Source: Cryptomeria japonica (Eukaryota; Streptophyta; Pinopsida; Cupressales; Cupressaceae). From it: 64,000 nt of DNA. Numbering within the stretch: the stretch's first letter is position 1; every line of letters begins with the position of its first letter. Under the pieces are notes generated by a model. That model did no database searches and was not told the origin of the DNA. It saw nothing but the letters and a program-made list of their open reading frames with translations. This document shows, piece after piece, positions 45,803 through 57,989 of the stretch. A program made the position numbers and the translations under genes. The stretch is taken from contig NC_081411.1 in NCBI RefSeq assembly GCF_030272615.1, positions 187,901,949 to 187,965,948 on the forward strand. Reading direction: 5' to 3'.

Positions 45803-47049
45803 TGTTGGCATTATGGATGAATTGATTATGTGTCGCATTGATGTTTGGCCATTGATGTCAACACTAGCTATTATGGATGGTTACTGGCAGACAAGTTTTG
45901 AGTACCGATAAAAGAGATTATCTGTTGGACACTTCTGGCATGTTTGGATCTATGGAATGTGATTGGTTACATGTGATACATGCTTCTGAAGCATGTTTTG
46001 GTGAGTTGGTATTGGCTTGGTATTGGATACTATCATACACTCTTGTAAACCCTTACTGACATTGGGTTAAGGCTTTACCAACAGAGCTTTCACTAATGAA
46101 TCATGACAGGATGCATAAGTGGTGTTGGTGCGGCTTCTAGATGGATTTTAGGATGCTGAAGATGTTCTTTGATTGTGCTTCAACTACTTGAAGATATTTC
46201 TTTGGCATGGTTGAACCAATAATAGTTCTGGTACTTATCTAGGTTATGGACCAGTATCATGCTAACATGCACTCTACACGTTACTGGGATGTTTTAGCAG
46301 GATTTATGGATTTGTTATTGTTATTTTGGTCTTAAGTTGACATGGCATATCATTATAATATGAAATTATGTAATGATCTTATTGTAATATCTTTTAGGTG
46401 GCCAACCTAATTGGTTTAGGTCTTAGGGTTGGTATAAATGAATATAAGATCTCATTGTAGATCGTGTGGTGGTGTGGAAATAAAAGGTGTATCATGGTCA
46501 TGAATTGTAATATCATATGCAAAGGATCAAGTTGATCATAGGTGATTGAATTGGAATTAAGGAAGAGGTCAAAGGCCTTCGGTATTGAGCTTAACTGGGA
46601 CTGTAATCAGGCATGGTAGATGCTATCTCTGGCAGTTCACTTTATTGGGTTGTTGTCCATTTATCTTGAGGTGGTTTTAACCTTTGTAGTCAGTGAGACT
46701 CTTTTGTAATGAGAAGTACGCTCTAGGCAGTGTGCCTTCCTGCATGTGTAGGCTCCTCATTGTATCACATACTTTCTATAGAAGTATCATCTGACTATGG
46801 GTAGGCTTCCCACCATCATTTTTCCCTTTCTAGGTTTTCTAGATACAAATCATGGTGTTATGTGGTATGGTTTCTTTCCATTGATTATTTGTTTAATTGT
46901 TGAGTTACATTATTTACCGACATCTGTTTCTGCTTTACTGGTATTTGAATGTTTATGTCTTTTGGTTTAAGGTTGTATTGTGGATTAAATGTTATAACTA
47001 TTAACAACTGATTCACCCCCCCCTCAGTTGTTCACCGGTTATCCTAACA
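45803..47049 (+). repeat. Element I 5' LTR
   Basis: This 1247 bp repeat is complete. The text near 46278-46292 (CACGTTACTGGGATG) is the unoccupied version of the J insertion site. Confidence 0.92.
46433..46440 (+). promoter_or_regulatory. Possible TATA box of element I
   Basis: TATAAATG lies about 630 bp into the LTR. The 3' LTR has TATACATG at the matching place (near 59649). Weak support. Confidence 0.35.
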
Positions 47050-47051
47050 AT

Positions 47052-47063
47052 TGGTATCAGAGG
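47052..47063 (+). other. Element I primer-binding site (tRNA-Met)
   Basis: TGGTATCAGAGG lies two bases after the LTR end, with one change from the usual TGGTATCAGAGC. Confidence 0.85.
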
Positions 47064-47107
47064 TTTTCTCCTTGTTTGCAAAAGCTTAACCGCTTGAGGT
47101 AGATCTT

Positions 47108-50100
47108 ATGGCAACTAACACTTCTAATCCATCGACAACTATTTTTAGAAGAGAAATCCCTAAGCTTGATGGAACAAATTATGGGATATGGAAAATTTAA
47201 ATAGAGACTCACCTTAGATGTCTTGGCAAGGATATTTGGGAGATCACTGAAATAGGATACACACCTTATGATCCGGCATCTAGCAATCTTGCTCCTACAG
47301 ACTTGGATAAGAATATTGAAAATGATTGCAGAGCCAAAGAAGCCCTCTTGTGTGCACTTACTGATCAGCAGATCATGGGATTGCCTGATAAATAATCAGT
47401 AAAGGTTATGTGGGAAAAATTTCAAACTCTAAATGAAGGCGAACCTACTGTCAAAATTGCTAAACTTGATGGTTACCGGGTAAGATATGAAAACTTGAAA
47501 ATGGAAGATAATGAGAGCATTGTTGTATTTATGGAAAGAGTAAATGAGATTGTTATGGGAATTCAATGTTGTGGAGGATTTCTAAGTGAAGAGAAATAGT
47601 TTCTAAATTCTTGAGAGCCCTTCCGCCAACTTACAAGATGAAGGAAACTACAATTAATGAGTTAAGAACAATGCCAAACACTTTAGTTAACATGGACATT
47701 CTGATTAGGAAATTATCTTCTTTTGAGCTTGAAGAATTTGGATCTTCTGGAGTTGTAAAGTTCTAACTTGCTTTTCATGCATCATCATCATCATCATCTA
47801 CCAACAAAAGTGATTGGAAAGCCCTATATGCAAAAGAATTGGAAGACATGAGGAAAGAAGATGAAGAACTTGAGCAACTTGAAGCCTTATTTGTTAGAAG
47901 AGTACCTAAAGGACCAACTAGAAGTAAGTATGAAGGAAAATAACCTTTTAAATGTTTTGCATGTAACAAGATTGGTCATTTTGAATCTAGATGTCCTGAA
48001 AGGAATGCAAGGTTTGAGGAAAGAGTTAAGAAATATTTTAAGCCTAACCAGAATAGATATAGATTCAAGAAAAGTAAACAATGCTACATAGTAGATGAGG
48101 AAGGAGTAACTGATGACTCTAGAGATGAATCGACAGGAGACTCTGCTAGAGGATCCGACAATGGAAAGGAATGGGTGTTCTATGCTTTGAAGGAAGATGA
48201 ACCAGAACTGGATATCAAGAATGAAGAAAAGGCCCTGGCACCAAAAGTTGAAGATAAGGATGAATAGGCAATTGATAGTGGATGCTCACATCCTATGAAT
48301 GGAGATAAAGGGAAATTTCTATCCCTGCAAGAATACAATGGCGGTTAAGTCAGATTTGGAGATGAAAAGGAATGTATGATCAAAGGTAGAGGTATTACTT
48401 CTTTGGAGGGCAAGCATAATATTGATAATTTCTATTATGTAGAAGGTTTAAAGCATAATATTTTGAGTGTTGGTCAATTGGTTGATAAGGGTTTCCAACT
48501 TCAGTTTAAAGATAGAAAATGCAAAAGCATTAACAAGACTGGTTTCAAGATTGCAACTGATATTCAGGCAGGAAGTAATATCTTCCACTTGAACTCTGGT
48601 AATAAGACATGCTTAATTGCTCATATTGATGAGAGTTGGTTATGGCATAAGAGGTTGTGTCATGTTAATTTTTATTGTATTGTTAAGATAAGTTCAACTA
48701 AGGTAGTTAGAGATATACCTAAGATTATGAAGCCTCATAATCCGGTATGTAAGGAATGTCAATTGGGTAAGCAAGTTAGAAGTTCTTTTAAGAGAATACA
48801 TGATAAATCTAATGATTTACTTGATTTGATTCATACTGACTTATGTGGTCCAGCAAGGACTAGAAGCTTTCAGGGTGATAGGTATTTCATGTTGATTATT
48901 GATGACTATTCTAGAATGATGTGGGTGACTTTTCTAAGGGAGAAGTCTAAAGCTTTTGAGAAATTCAAGATCTTTAAAGAAAAGGTTGAAACTAAAACTG
49001 GATTGAAAATCAAATGTCTAAGATTAGATCAAGGAGGTGAGTTCACCTCTCATGAATTTAACAGTTATTGTGAGACAAATGAAATCAGGAGATAACTATC
49101 TGCACCTAGGAATCCTCAGCAAAATGGAGTAGTGAAAAGAAAGAACAAAACCATTTTGGATGTAGCAAGATCTATGATGATGGAAGCCAAATTGCCACAT
49201 ATCTACTGGAGAGAAGCTATGAGTACAACTATCTACACATTCAACAAAGTTCACATCAAAGGTGAAACCAGTAAGACTCCTTATGAACTATGGTTTGGAC
49301 ATACACCTACTGTTAAATATTTCAAAATTTTTGGAAGTAAATGCTATATCAAAAGAGATGATTCAATTGGAAAGTTTGATCCTAGATGTGATGAAGGGAT
49401 ATTTCTTGGATACTCAATTTAGAGAAAAGAATATAGATGTTATAACAAAGGATTACATAAAGTTATTGAGATTGATAATGTGAAAGTGGATGAGTAGTAC
49501 AAAAATCATTCTATATCATATGATAGGAAACCAGTAGTGGAAATGATCATAACTGAACCGAAAATGCCTCAACTGGTATAGGAAGCTGAGACAGTTACAT
49601 CGACACAATCAAAAAATTCAACTATGAATGATGATTAGAGTAGTGAACCTGAAGTTCAAAAGACACAAAAGTATGTAAGATTAAATCATTCTAAAGATCA
49701 AATCATTGGAGACAAGAACAAGGGAGTTATGACTAAAAGGAAACTGGCTAATAAAGAGGTGTGTCTTATTTCTCAAATTGAACTGGCAACTGTTATTGAA
49801 GCTTTTAAGGATAAACATTGGTTAAAGGCTATGGAAGATGAATTAGATCAGATAAAGAAGAATGAAACTTGGACTTTAGTTCCCTAGCCTATAAGTAAGA
49901 ATGTTATTAGAACTAAATGGGTTTTTAGGAATAAACTAAATGAGCATGGTCAAGCTATAAGAAACAAGGATAGGTTGGTTTGTAAAGGATATTCTCAAAT
50001 GAGGAAGAATTATACATTGAGCAGCCTGATGGATTTTCACTAACAGATGATAAAGATATGGTTTGCAGATTGAAGAAAGCTTTATATGGTTTGAAACAAG

Positions 50101-51152
50101 CTCCTAGAGCTTGGTATGCAAGGTTGGATAAATATCTTTTGAAGCTTGGTTTTACTAAAGGTGGTGTTGATAGTAATTTATATTATAAGATCATTGATGA
50201 TGATATTCTGATTATTGAAGTATTTGTTCATGATATCATTTTTCGAGGAGAAGATAAATTGTGCATGAAATTTGCTAACATGAAGAATAAATTTGAAATG
50301 TCCATGATTGGTGAGATGAAATTTTTATTAGGTTTGTAGATTACTCAAACTGACAAAGGAATTTTTATCTGTCAAACTAAGTATTTGAGGGGATTGTTGA
50401 AAAAGTTTGGTATGGATAATTCCAAACTGGTAAGTACTCCTATGGTGACAAGTTAGAAATTATCTATCAAGGATACTTCTACATCGGTAAATCCAACAAG
50501 GTATAAATCTATGATTGGTGGTCTGTTATATCTAACTCAGACTAGACTTGATATTATGAATGCAGTAAGTATTGTTTCAAGATATCATAGTAATCCTAAA
50601 GAAAATCATGAATGTGTAGTAAAGAGAATATTCTAATATTTGCAAGGATCAACAAAATATGGCCTATCCCAAAATGATGATTTCACTTTATGGGCATATA
50701 TTGACTCAGATTGGGCAGGTGATACTAATGATAGGAAGAGAACTTCTGGTGGAGCTTTCTTTCTGGAAAAGAAACTGGTTTCATGGATCAGCAAAAAACA
50801 GTCATGCATTTCTTTATCTACTACAGAAGCTAAGTATGTTGCAGCAACAACTAATTGCACTCAAGTCTTGTGGATGAAGCAATTCTTGAAGGATATCAGG
50901 GTAAATTGTAGTGAACCAATAGTTATCTACTGTGATAACTCTACAGCTATTGACATGTCTAAAAATCTAGTATTTCACTCTACGACTAAGCATATATCAA
51001 TAAAGTACAACTTTCTGAAGGAAAAGGTAGAAGAAAAGGAAATCAAATTGGTTTATGTGAACACTAAAGAACATATTGTAGACATATTCACTAAATCCTT
51101 TTCTAAGGAATCATTTGAGTATTTGAGAGACAAGGGGTTTCTACCCCTCTGA
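47108..51152 (+). pseudogene. Element I gag-pol polyprotein, disrupted, RT partly deleted
   Basis: ATG 47108 starts MATNTSNPSTTIF. Stops fall near 47198 and 47392, and a frame loss near 47597. A CATCAT run (47778-47798) encodes a serine tract. The knuckle CFACNKIGHFESRC starts at 47953 and is intact, unlike in A/F/G. Protease (AIDSGCS) follows a TAG near 48265. Pre-integrase SWLWHKRLCH is near 48637. Integrase is about 48820-49430, with HTDLCGP and RLDQGGEF, and a TAA near 49093 in the same codon as the TAG of A and F. In RT about 140 bp are missing at about 50000, including the first catalytic aspartate region. The rest ([14 protein letters not shown]) follows, but the usual FVDD reads FVHD. 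RNase H is about 50690-51152 and ends at TGA 51150-51152. Confidence 0.9.
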
Positions 51153-51513
51153 CAGAGACTTGATTGAAGTAGTTTTGTCATTAGTTTGACATGCATTATA
51201 AGAAATATTATTCATTCTGGTACTGATGAGTGGTGTGACTACCCAAGGGGAGTAGTTAGTTTTGAGGTTTACATTATTGCTTTGATATTTTTGTCAGATT
51301 TCTGGCATTGGTGCCAAAGGGGGAGAGATATTGATGTGAAAATAAAGAAAAATGAATTGTATACATTAGGGGGAGAGATTTATTCAGAACTTTATAGAGA
51401 TATCATTCACACAGATTGTTGGTTGTCTTCCATTGGGGGAGACTTGTTTGGCACTTCTTGGTACTTAGATGTTTTTCACATCTAGTGTTGCCATCAGTGC
51501 CAAAGGGGGAGAT
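51153..51513 (+). promoter_or_regulatory. Element I 3' untranslated region with repeated polypurine tracts
   Basis: No gene is seen. Tracts occur near 51245 (AAGGGGAG), 51318 (AAAGGGGGAGAGA), 51369 (AGGGGGAGAGA), 51435 (TGGGGGAGAC) and 51502-51513 (AAAGGGGGAGAT, against the LTR). Confidence 0.75.
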
Positions 51514-52015
51514 TGTTGGCATTATGGATGAATTTATTATGTGTTGCATTGATGTTTTGTCATTTATGTCAACACTAGTTGTTATGGATGGTTACCGACA
51601 GATGGGTTTTGGTTACCGATAGAAGATCTAGTGTTACCGATAGAAGAGATTATCTATTGGACACTTTTGACATGTTTGGATCTATGGAATGTGATTGGTT
51701 ACATGTGATACATGCTTCTGGAGCATGTTTTGGTGAGTTGGCATTGGCTTGGTATTGAATACTACCATACACTCTTGTAAACCCTTACCAGTATTGGTTT
51801 AAGGCTTTATCGACAGAGCTTTCACTGAGGAATCATGACAAGATGCATAAGTGGTGTTGGTGTGGCTTCTAGATGGATTTTAGGATACTGAAGATTTTCT
51901 TTGATTATGCATCAACTGCTCGAAGATATTGCTTTAGCGTGGTGGACCCAAAATAGGTCTGGTACCTGTCTAGGTTATGGACTGGTATCATGCTAACATG
52001 TACTCTACACAGTAC

Positions 52016-53314
52016 TAATAGTTTTGATACTTAATTTAAGTACAAATCCAATAGCCAACAAGATGAGAGGGGGGGGTGATTCATACAAACTTAATCATCC
52101 ATAAAAACATCAGATTCAACCTCGGTAACATATATATTAGTCATATAACCAAAACTATCAAACATGCAACGTTGTTAAAGGATTTCAAACACTCAAATAA
52201 GAATGTCACCTTGCTAGAAGATTTACATATAAGACTGTTAAGTCCACTTGGTTAAGAGATTTTCTGCTACTTCTCAAAATAATAGTAATAAAAATATGTC
52301 TGCAACTTCCCATCTAAAAATGCTAAATCAGATTCCTATTTGTTCAATATAATTTAGACATAGAACTAATCTTGTCTATCTGCTAGGCATCTATACTCTA
52401 TTATTCTAACAGCTCTTCAAGCTTCTATGCTTCGTAATCACTATGTAACATCCTTGTGCATACACTTGCCCACATGCATTGTTTATCAATAGTTTCCTAT
52501 TTATAAACAATCTTCTAACCGCTTAATCTCCTTGATCAGATTTCCCATGATCAATCATAGCCATCAGATCTTCAATCTTGTCTAGGTTCAATGTATCCTT
52601 CGATTTGAAAATGTTTTACCCCACCTTCAAACTTGCATTTTCACCTTGGAACTTGTGTTAGGGTATTGCGGTTCAATCTGAGCTATAGATCTTCCTACCG
52701 ATCTTTCTTTACCATAGATTCTTTAACAATCTTCATACATGACTTACCAATCATTTAATTCACTCTAGCTCATCAGCTTCCTTCATTACATATCACATGT
52801 AAACATTTAATGCATTCTATTATAGCTTGATTGTAACTTGGTAAATACTAAACTTCACTCAGTAGACATTCTGCCTTCATTAACCGATAGTGATAACCTT
52901 AGGGTTTACCAATTGGGTTCTTTGCTCGGTAACATAGTATAGTATTAACCTTTCAAACAATAGCATATGTAGGATATCAAAACAATCTAAACATCATGAT
53001 CTCATCATTGTCTAACTCAGTAATAGTTTCCCATTGAATAACTTATCCCCTTATTCATCATATTCTTTCTGTGTCTTTTACCGACATCTTTATACTCATC
53101 AAATCATACTTCTTAAAATATGGCAAAATCATACTGAATTAGAAAATCAATTTCTTGTCATCAATGACAAAATAATAATATTAAGACAATAATCATCCTT
53201 AATCAGTTATATCCATGGTCATCAACAACCTTCTCAATATCCTTATTGAAATGCCAACAATCTCTCATTATAATTGGAATGCCAACCTTCTTCTTGTCTA
53301 TTATAATGCCAACA
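52016..53314 (-). repeat. Element J 3' LTR (left copy)
   Basis: 1299 bp. About 210 bp are missing near 52169 compared with the right copy. Confidence 0.88.
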
Positions 53315-53743
53315 ATCTCCCCCTTTGGCATTGATGGCAAAACCAATTGATTTGACTTTATTGAGTCCGATTCAGATTGCTGTGAAATTCTGAAATGCTG
53401 AAATGCTCTCCCCCATACATTAGACTTCTCTTGTTTTCTTAGTCTTCTTTCCAATCTATAGTTTGCTCTTCTTATGTATTCTCCCCCTTTCATAGGTATT
53501 CTCTCCCTTTGACAACAATGCCAAAAAAAAGAAGAACTAAAACATAATTTGTTTCTGTAAGAAGTTATTTCTTGCTGTTGTGTATCAACCAAGTCTTGGT
53601 CAGAGCATTTTGTCTTCAATTCTTGTTCCCTGTTTATTGTTTCTTGCACACCTTTAGAAACCCTCTCTAAAGTGTGTAAATCAGCATCAACTCCTAAAAT
53701 ATATTTTGTAGAGTCATCGAATTGATGCTTTCACCGAACTCGG
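53315..53743 (-). promoter_or_regulatory. Element J 3' untranslated region with repeated polypurine tracts
   Basis: No gene is seen. The complements of G-rich tracts lie at 53315-53326, near 53407, near 53482 and near 53501. One, with GCCATCAATGCCAAAG on the minus strand, abuts the LTR. Confidence 0.7.
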
Positions 53744-56700
53744 TCAATGAATGGAAGATAGGGGTAGGACCCCCAACTGACTTCTGAGATATTCAAAAGT
53801 GTCCTTTGGCAATGGCTTGGTGAAGATATTTGCTATTTGCTCCTTTGTACTAACATATTCCAACACCACTTTCTTCTGTTGAACTTCTTCTCTAAGATGA
53901 CATTTGATAGAGATGTGCTTTGTCTTAGAGTGCATAATAGGATTCTTTGAAATGTTAATGACACTAGTGTTATCACAGAATATAGTTATTGGCTCAGTAA
54001 CTTGCTCATTTATACCTTCCAACAGTTGTTTGATCCATGCTATATTGGTGCAATTCAGTGTTGCAGCAACATATTCATCTCTGCTATTGACTGAGAAACA
54101 CATCCTTCTTTCTTGCTAAGCCAACTCACTAGTCTTTCTCCTAAAAAAGAAAGCTCCTCCACTTGTTCTTTTCCTGTCATCAATGTTGCTTGCCCAATCA
54201 GCATCAGTATAAACTTTTAAATCAAACTCATTTCCTTTTTGATATACTAAACCATAATCTTCAGTGCCTTTTAAGTATCTGAAAATTCTTTTGATTGCTG
54301 TCATGTGTGTTTCCTTAGGATCTGCAGAAAATATTGCAACAATACCTACTGCATGTGCTATATCTGGCCTACTATGAACAACATATTGCAACTTTCCAAT
54401 CAAAGATCAGTAAAGTGTCTCATCAACAGATGCAGATTCATCATTCTTTGATAGTTTACAGTTGGTAGTCATAGGAGTACTTACTAGTTTTGAATCCTCC
54501 ATTCCAAATTTCTTCAAGATTTCCTTTATGTACTTGGATTGGGTAATGAAAATCTCATCTTTCATTTGCAGTATCTATAGACCTATAGAATATTTTATCT
54601 CACCAATTAATGACATCTCAAATTTTTTACTCATTTCATTTCCAAAGTTCTTACATAGAGAGTCATTTCCACTAAAGATAATGTCATCAACAAATATGGC
54701 TGAGATCAGTATTCCATTTTCATCATTCTTCATGTACATATTGTTGTTTTCACTTGTTCTTATAAAGCCAATTTTAATCAAATACGAGTTCAATCTCTCA
54801 TACCATGCTCTAGGTGCTTGTTTCAGACCATATAAAGCTTTGTTCAATTTACATACCTGATCATTATTTTCTCCTTCAACAAATTCTTCAGGTTGTTCAA
54901 TGAAAACTTCTTCTTCTAACATACCATTCAGAAATGCAGATTTGACATCCATTTGATATACCTTGAAATTCTTGTAAGTAGCATATGCCAACAATTTTCT
55001 TACTCCTTAAAGTCTTGCTACAAGTGCAAAGGTCTCACCATAATCAATTCCTTCTTCTTGGGCATAACCTTTACAAACTAGTCTTGCTTTATTCCGAATG
55101 ACCTCACCTTTTTCATTTAGCTTGTTTCTAAAGATCCACTTTGTACCAATTACATTTTTATCCTTTAGTCTTGGGACCAGTGTCCATGTGTCATTCTTCT
55201 TGATTTGATCAATCTCTTCTGTCATAGCATTTATCCAATCTTCACTGTTAAATTCCTCTTTCACTATTCTCGGTTCAAATTCAGATATCAAACATATGTT
55301 CTGTCTCAGTTTGTTCCTTGTCATCACTGGATCATCCTTATCTCCTATAATCTGACTTGGTGCATGATGTCTTCTGACATACTTGGCTAATATAGGCTCG
55401 GTAGGCTTTGTATGATCTTCTTCATCACTTGGTAACTAGGTATTTTCTTCATTTTCTTCAACAGTTATCTTGGTAGGACTTTTCGGTTGAACATAGACAT
55501 ATTCTTCATAATCTTCTAGTTCTTTGGAGTTTCCTTCATCATTTCTTTCTGCAAATTCATCAATTTTCACATTTACACTTTCTACTATTTTGTTAGATGA
55601 TTTGATCAGACATTTAAATGCTTTGCTTCTAGAAGAATAACCTAGAAATGTTCCTTCTTCACTTTTCTGATCAAACTTACCATTTCTATCATCTTTGTGA
55701 ACATAACATCTACTCCCAAAGATTTTAAAATAACTTATATTAGGTTTCTTATCATACCAGATTTCATAAAGTGTCTTCAAAGTACCTTTCTTCAGTTGTA
55801 CTCGGTTCAGGGTGTAAACTGTTGTGCTTATTGCTTCTCTCCAAAATGTTTGTGGCACCTTCTTCTCAATCATCAGTGTTCTAACACAATTCATAATAGA
55901 TTTGTTTCTTCTCTTAGCTATCCCATTCTGCTGTGGAGTTCTTAGTGCAGAGACTTGTCTTTTTATACCATGATCATTGCAAAATAAGTTGAACTCATCA
56001 GATGTAAACTCTCCTCCTCTATCTAATCTGAGACATTTCAGTTGTCTTCCTATTTCATTTTCAACTCTAGCCTTGTACCATTTAAACATTTGAAAAGCTT
56101 CTGATTTTTCTTTTAAAATTTTTACCGACATCATCCTTGAATAGTCATCCACAAATAATATGTAATATTTATCACCATAATAACTCTGAACTTTCATAGG
56201 ACCATAAAGATTAGTATGCACAAGATCTAAAATTCCCTTAGAAGTGTAGGACTTACTTGTAAAGATTGATCTTGTCATCTTACCCATCTGGCATCCTCGG
56301 CACATAGCATTTTCAAGTTTTTCAAGACTCGGTAAACCTCTTACTAGATGCATCTTACTTATTTTGATCAGATTATCAAAATTAACATGACAAAACCTTT
56401 TATGCCATAACCAGGTATCATCTATCCTTGAATATAGACATTTATTCTAGATTGAGTCAAGATGAAATGTATTACCTCTTGTTTGTGTCCCGGTAGCAGC
56501 TAACTTTCCATGCTTGTCATGAACTTTGACAATTCCTTTTTCAAACTCTATTTGGTAACCTGTGTTGTTTAACTATGCTACACTCAACAAATTGTATTTC
56601 AAACCTTCAACCCAATAAACATCATTGCATCTTGCATTATCAAGAAGTGTTATGGATCCTTTACCTCTTACCGGACATGGTGCATCATTACCAAATCTTA

Positions 56701-57925
56701 CATAGCCTCCATCATAATCATCTAATTTAATAAACTTGTGTTCATCACTTGTCATGTGATGTGAGCAACCACTATCTATGATCCAAGAATCATTAGTATT
56801 TATATGAGATATTAAATCTTTTTCTTCATACCTTTCTTCATCTGATCCATCTTTAATAGCCACATAAACAACTTCCTCTGTATCAGTTTCATCTGATTTA
56901 TCATCATTAGTTTCCTCATCAGCTATTAGGCATGTCCTTTTATCTCTTCTCCTAAAGTCTTGGTGTCCTCTGTAATGATTATCTTTCTGTCTGTCATCTC
57001 AGTAATCTCTCTTTCCACTAGATTCTTTGTCAGGACAGTTAGAAGCCATATGTCCTATCTTATCACAATTGAAACATTTTAAAGGTAGCTTTCCTTTATA
57101 CTTACCTTTTCCTCTCGGTAGCCTTCTAGCTAATAGTGCTTCAAACTCTTCTTGCTTTCTAATTTCCTCATACAGTTTGTGTACCTCCTCCATGTTTTTG
57201 CGAAATCTTTCACTTGCTCCACTATGATTCCCTTCAGAGTACTTATACTTTCTATCATTGTAATCATCAGTTTCATCAATATGAAAAGAACTGAATGTAG
57301 ATTCAACTTTATTTACCGATGACCCACTGTTATCAAAGTTACTTAACTCAAATGCATGTAGCTTACCAATAGTAGCATCTAAAGAAACTGACATATTGGG
57401 TATAGACCTCAATTCATTGATTGCAGAGACTTGGATTGCATAAGCTGGTAGAAGGGTTCTTAACAACTTACTTGTTATATCTTTCTCTTCAATAGTTCCA
57501 CCTGCTCCTTTGATTTGATTGACAATCTCCTTTAGTCTTGTACTATACTGGGTTATGTTCTCACCTTCATTCATCCTCATAGATTCAAGTTGTCCTCTTA
57601 AACTATCCACTTTTGCTCTTTGAACATGTTCATCTCCTCCATATACAAATATAAGCTTAGTCCACATTGCCTTTGCATCAATACATCCTTCTAGATCATT
57701 AAACTTTGAGTCGGTCAATGCAGATGTTATTTCAATCATTGCTTGAATATGTTCTTTTTTTGCCTTTATCTCTTCCATTGTCAATGGATAGGTGCTCGGT
57801 GTGATGAAATCATTTTCCAGATAATAGGCAACATATTCTCCAATTCCTGATAGATGCAGCTTCATCCTTTTCTGCCATGTAGAGAAACTTGACTTATTCA
57901 ACTTTGGAGCATCCCTCTTATACAT
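53744..57925 (-). pseudogene. Element J gag-pol polyprotein, nearly one frame with several stops
   Basis: ATG at 57925 starts MYKRDAPKLNKSSFSTWQ. The minus-strand frame holds for 1394 codons to 53744, except for a compensating pair of indels near 54140 and 54085. The first 308 codons are open and contain an intact knuckle (CFNCDKIGHMASNC). Stops are TGA 56999-57001, TAG 56573-56575, TAG near 56448, TAG 55436-55438, TAA 55007-55009, TAG 54575-54577 and TGA near 54404. The protease motif WIIDSGCSHHMTS is near 56780. Integrase is about 56260-55620, with HTNLYGP and RLDRGGEF. RT is about 55260-54560, with [17 protein letters not shown] and FVDDII. RNase H is about 54290-53744 and ends TKPLPKDTFEYL. 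It is second only to D in preservation. Confidence 0.92.
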
Positions 57926-57975
57926 CTTTGGATCTTTAACTCAAGTGCCTTTAAACTTTCCTTTTAGAGTCCAAA

Positions 57976-57987
57976 GCTTTGATACCA
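57976..57987 (-). other. Element J primer-binding site (tRNA-Met type)
   Basis: The + strand GCTTTGATACCA complements TGGTATCAAAGC, one change from TGGTATCAGAGC, two bases from the LTR. Confidence 0.8.
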
Positions 57988-57989
57988 AT

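Noticed and set aside
4364-57987. Short matches to tRNA-Met and tRNA-Arg 3' ends
   Set aside because: They are 12-18 bp primer-binding sites beside LTRs; no cloverleaf or full tRNA gene is present.
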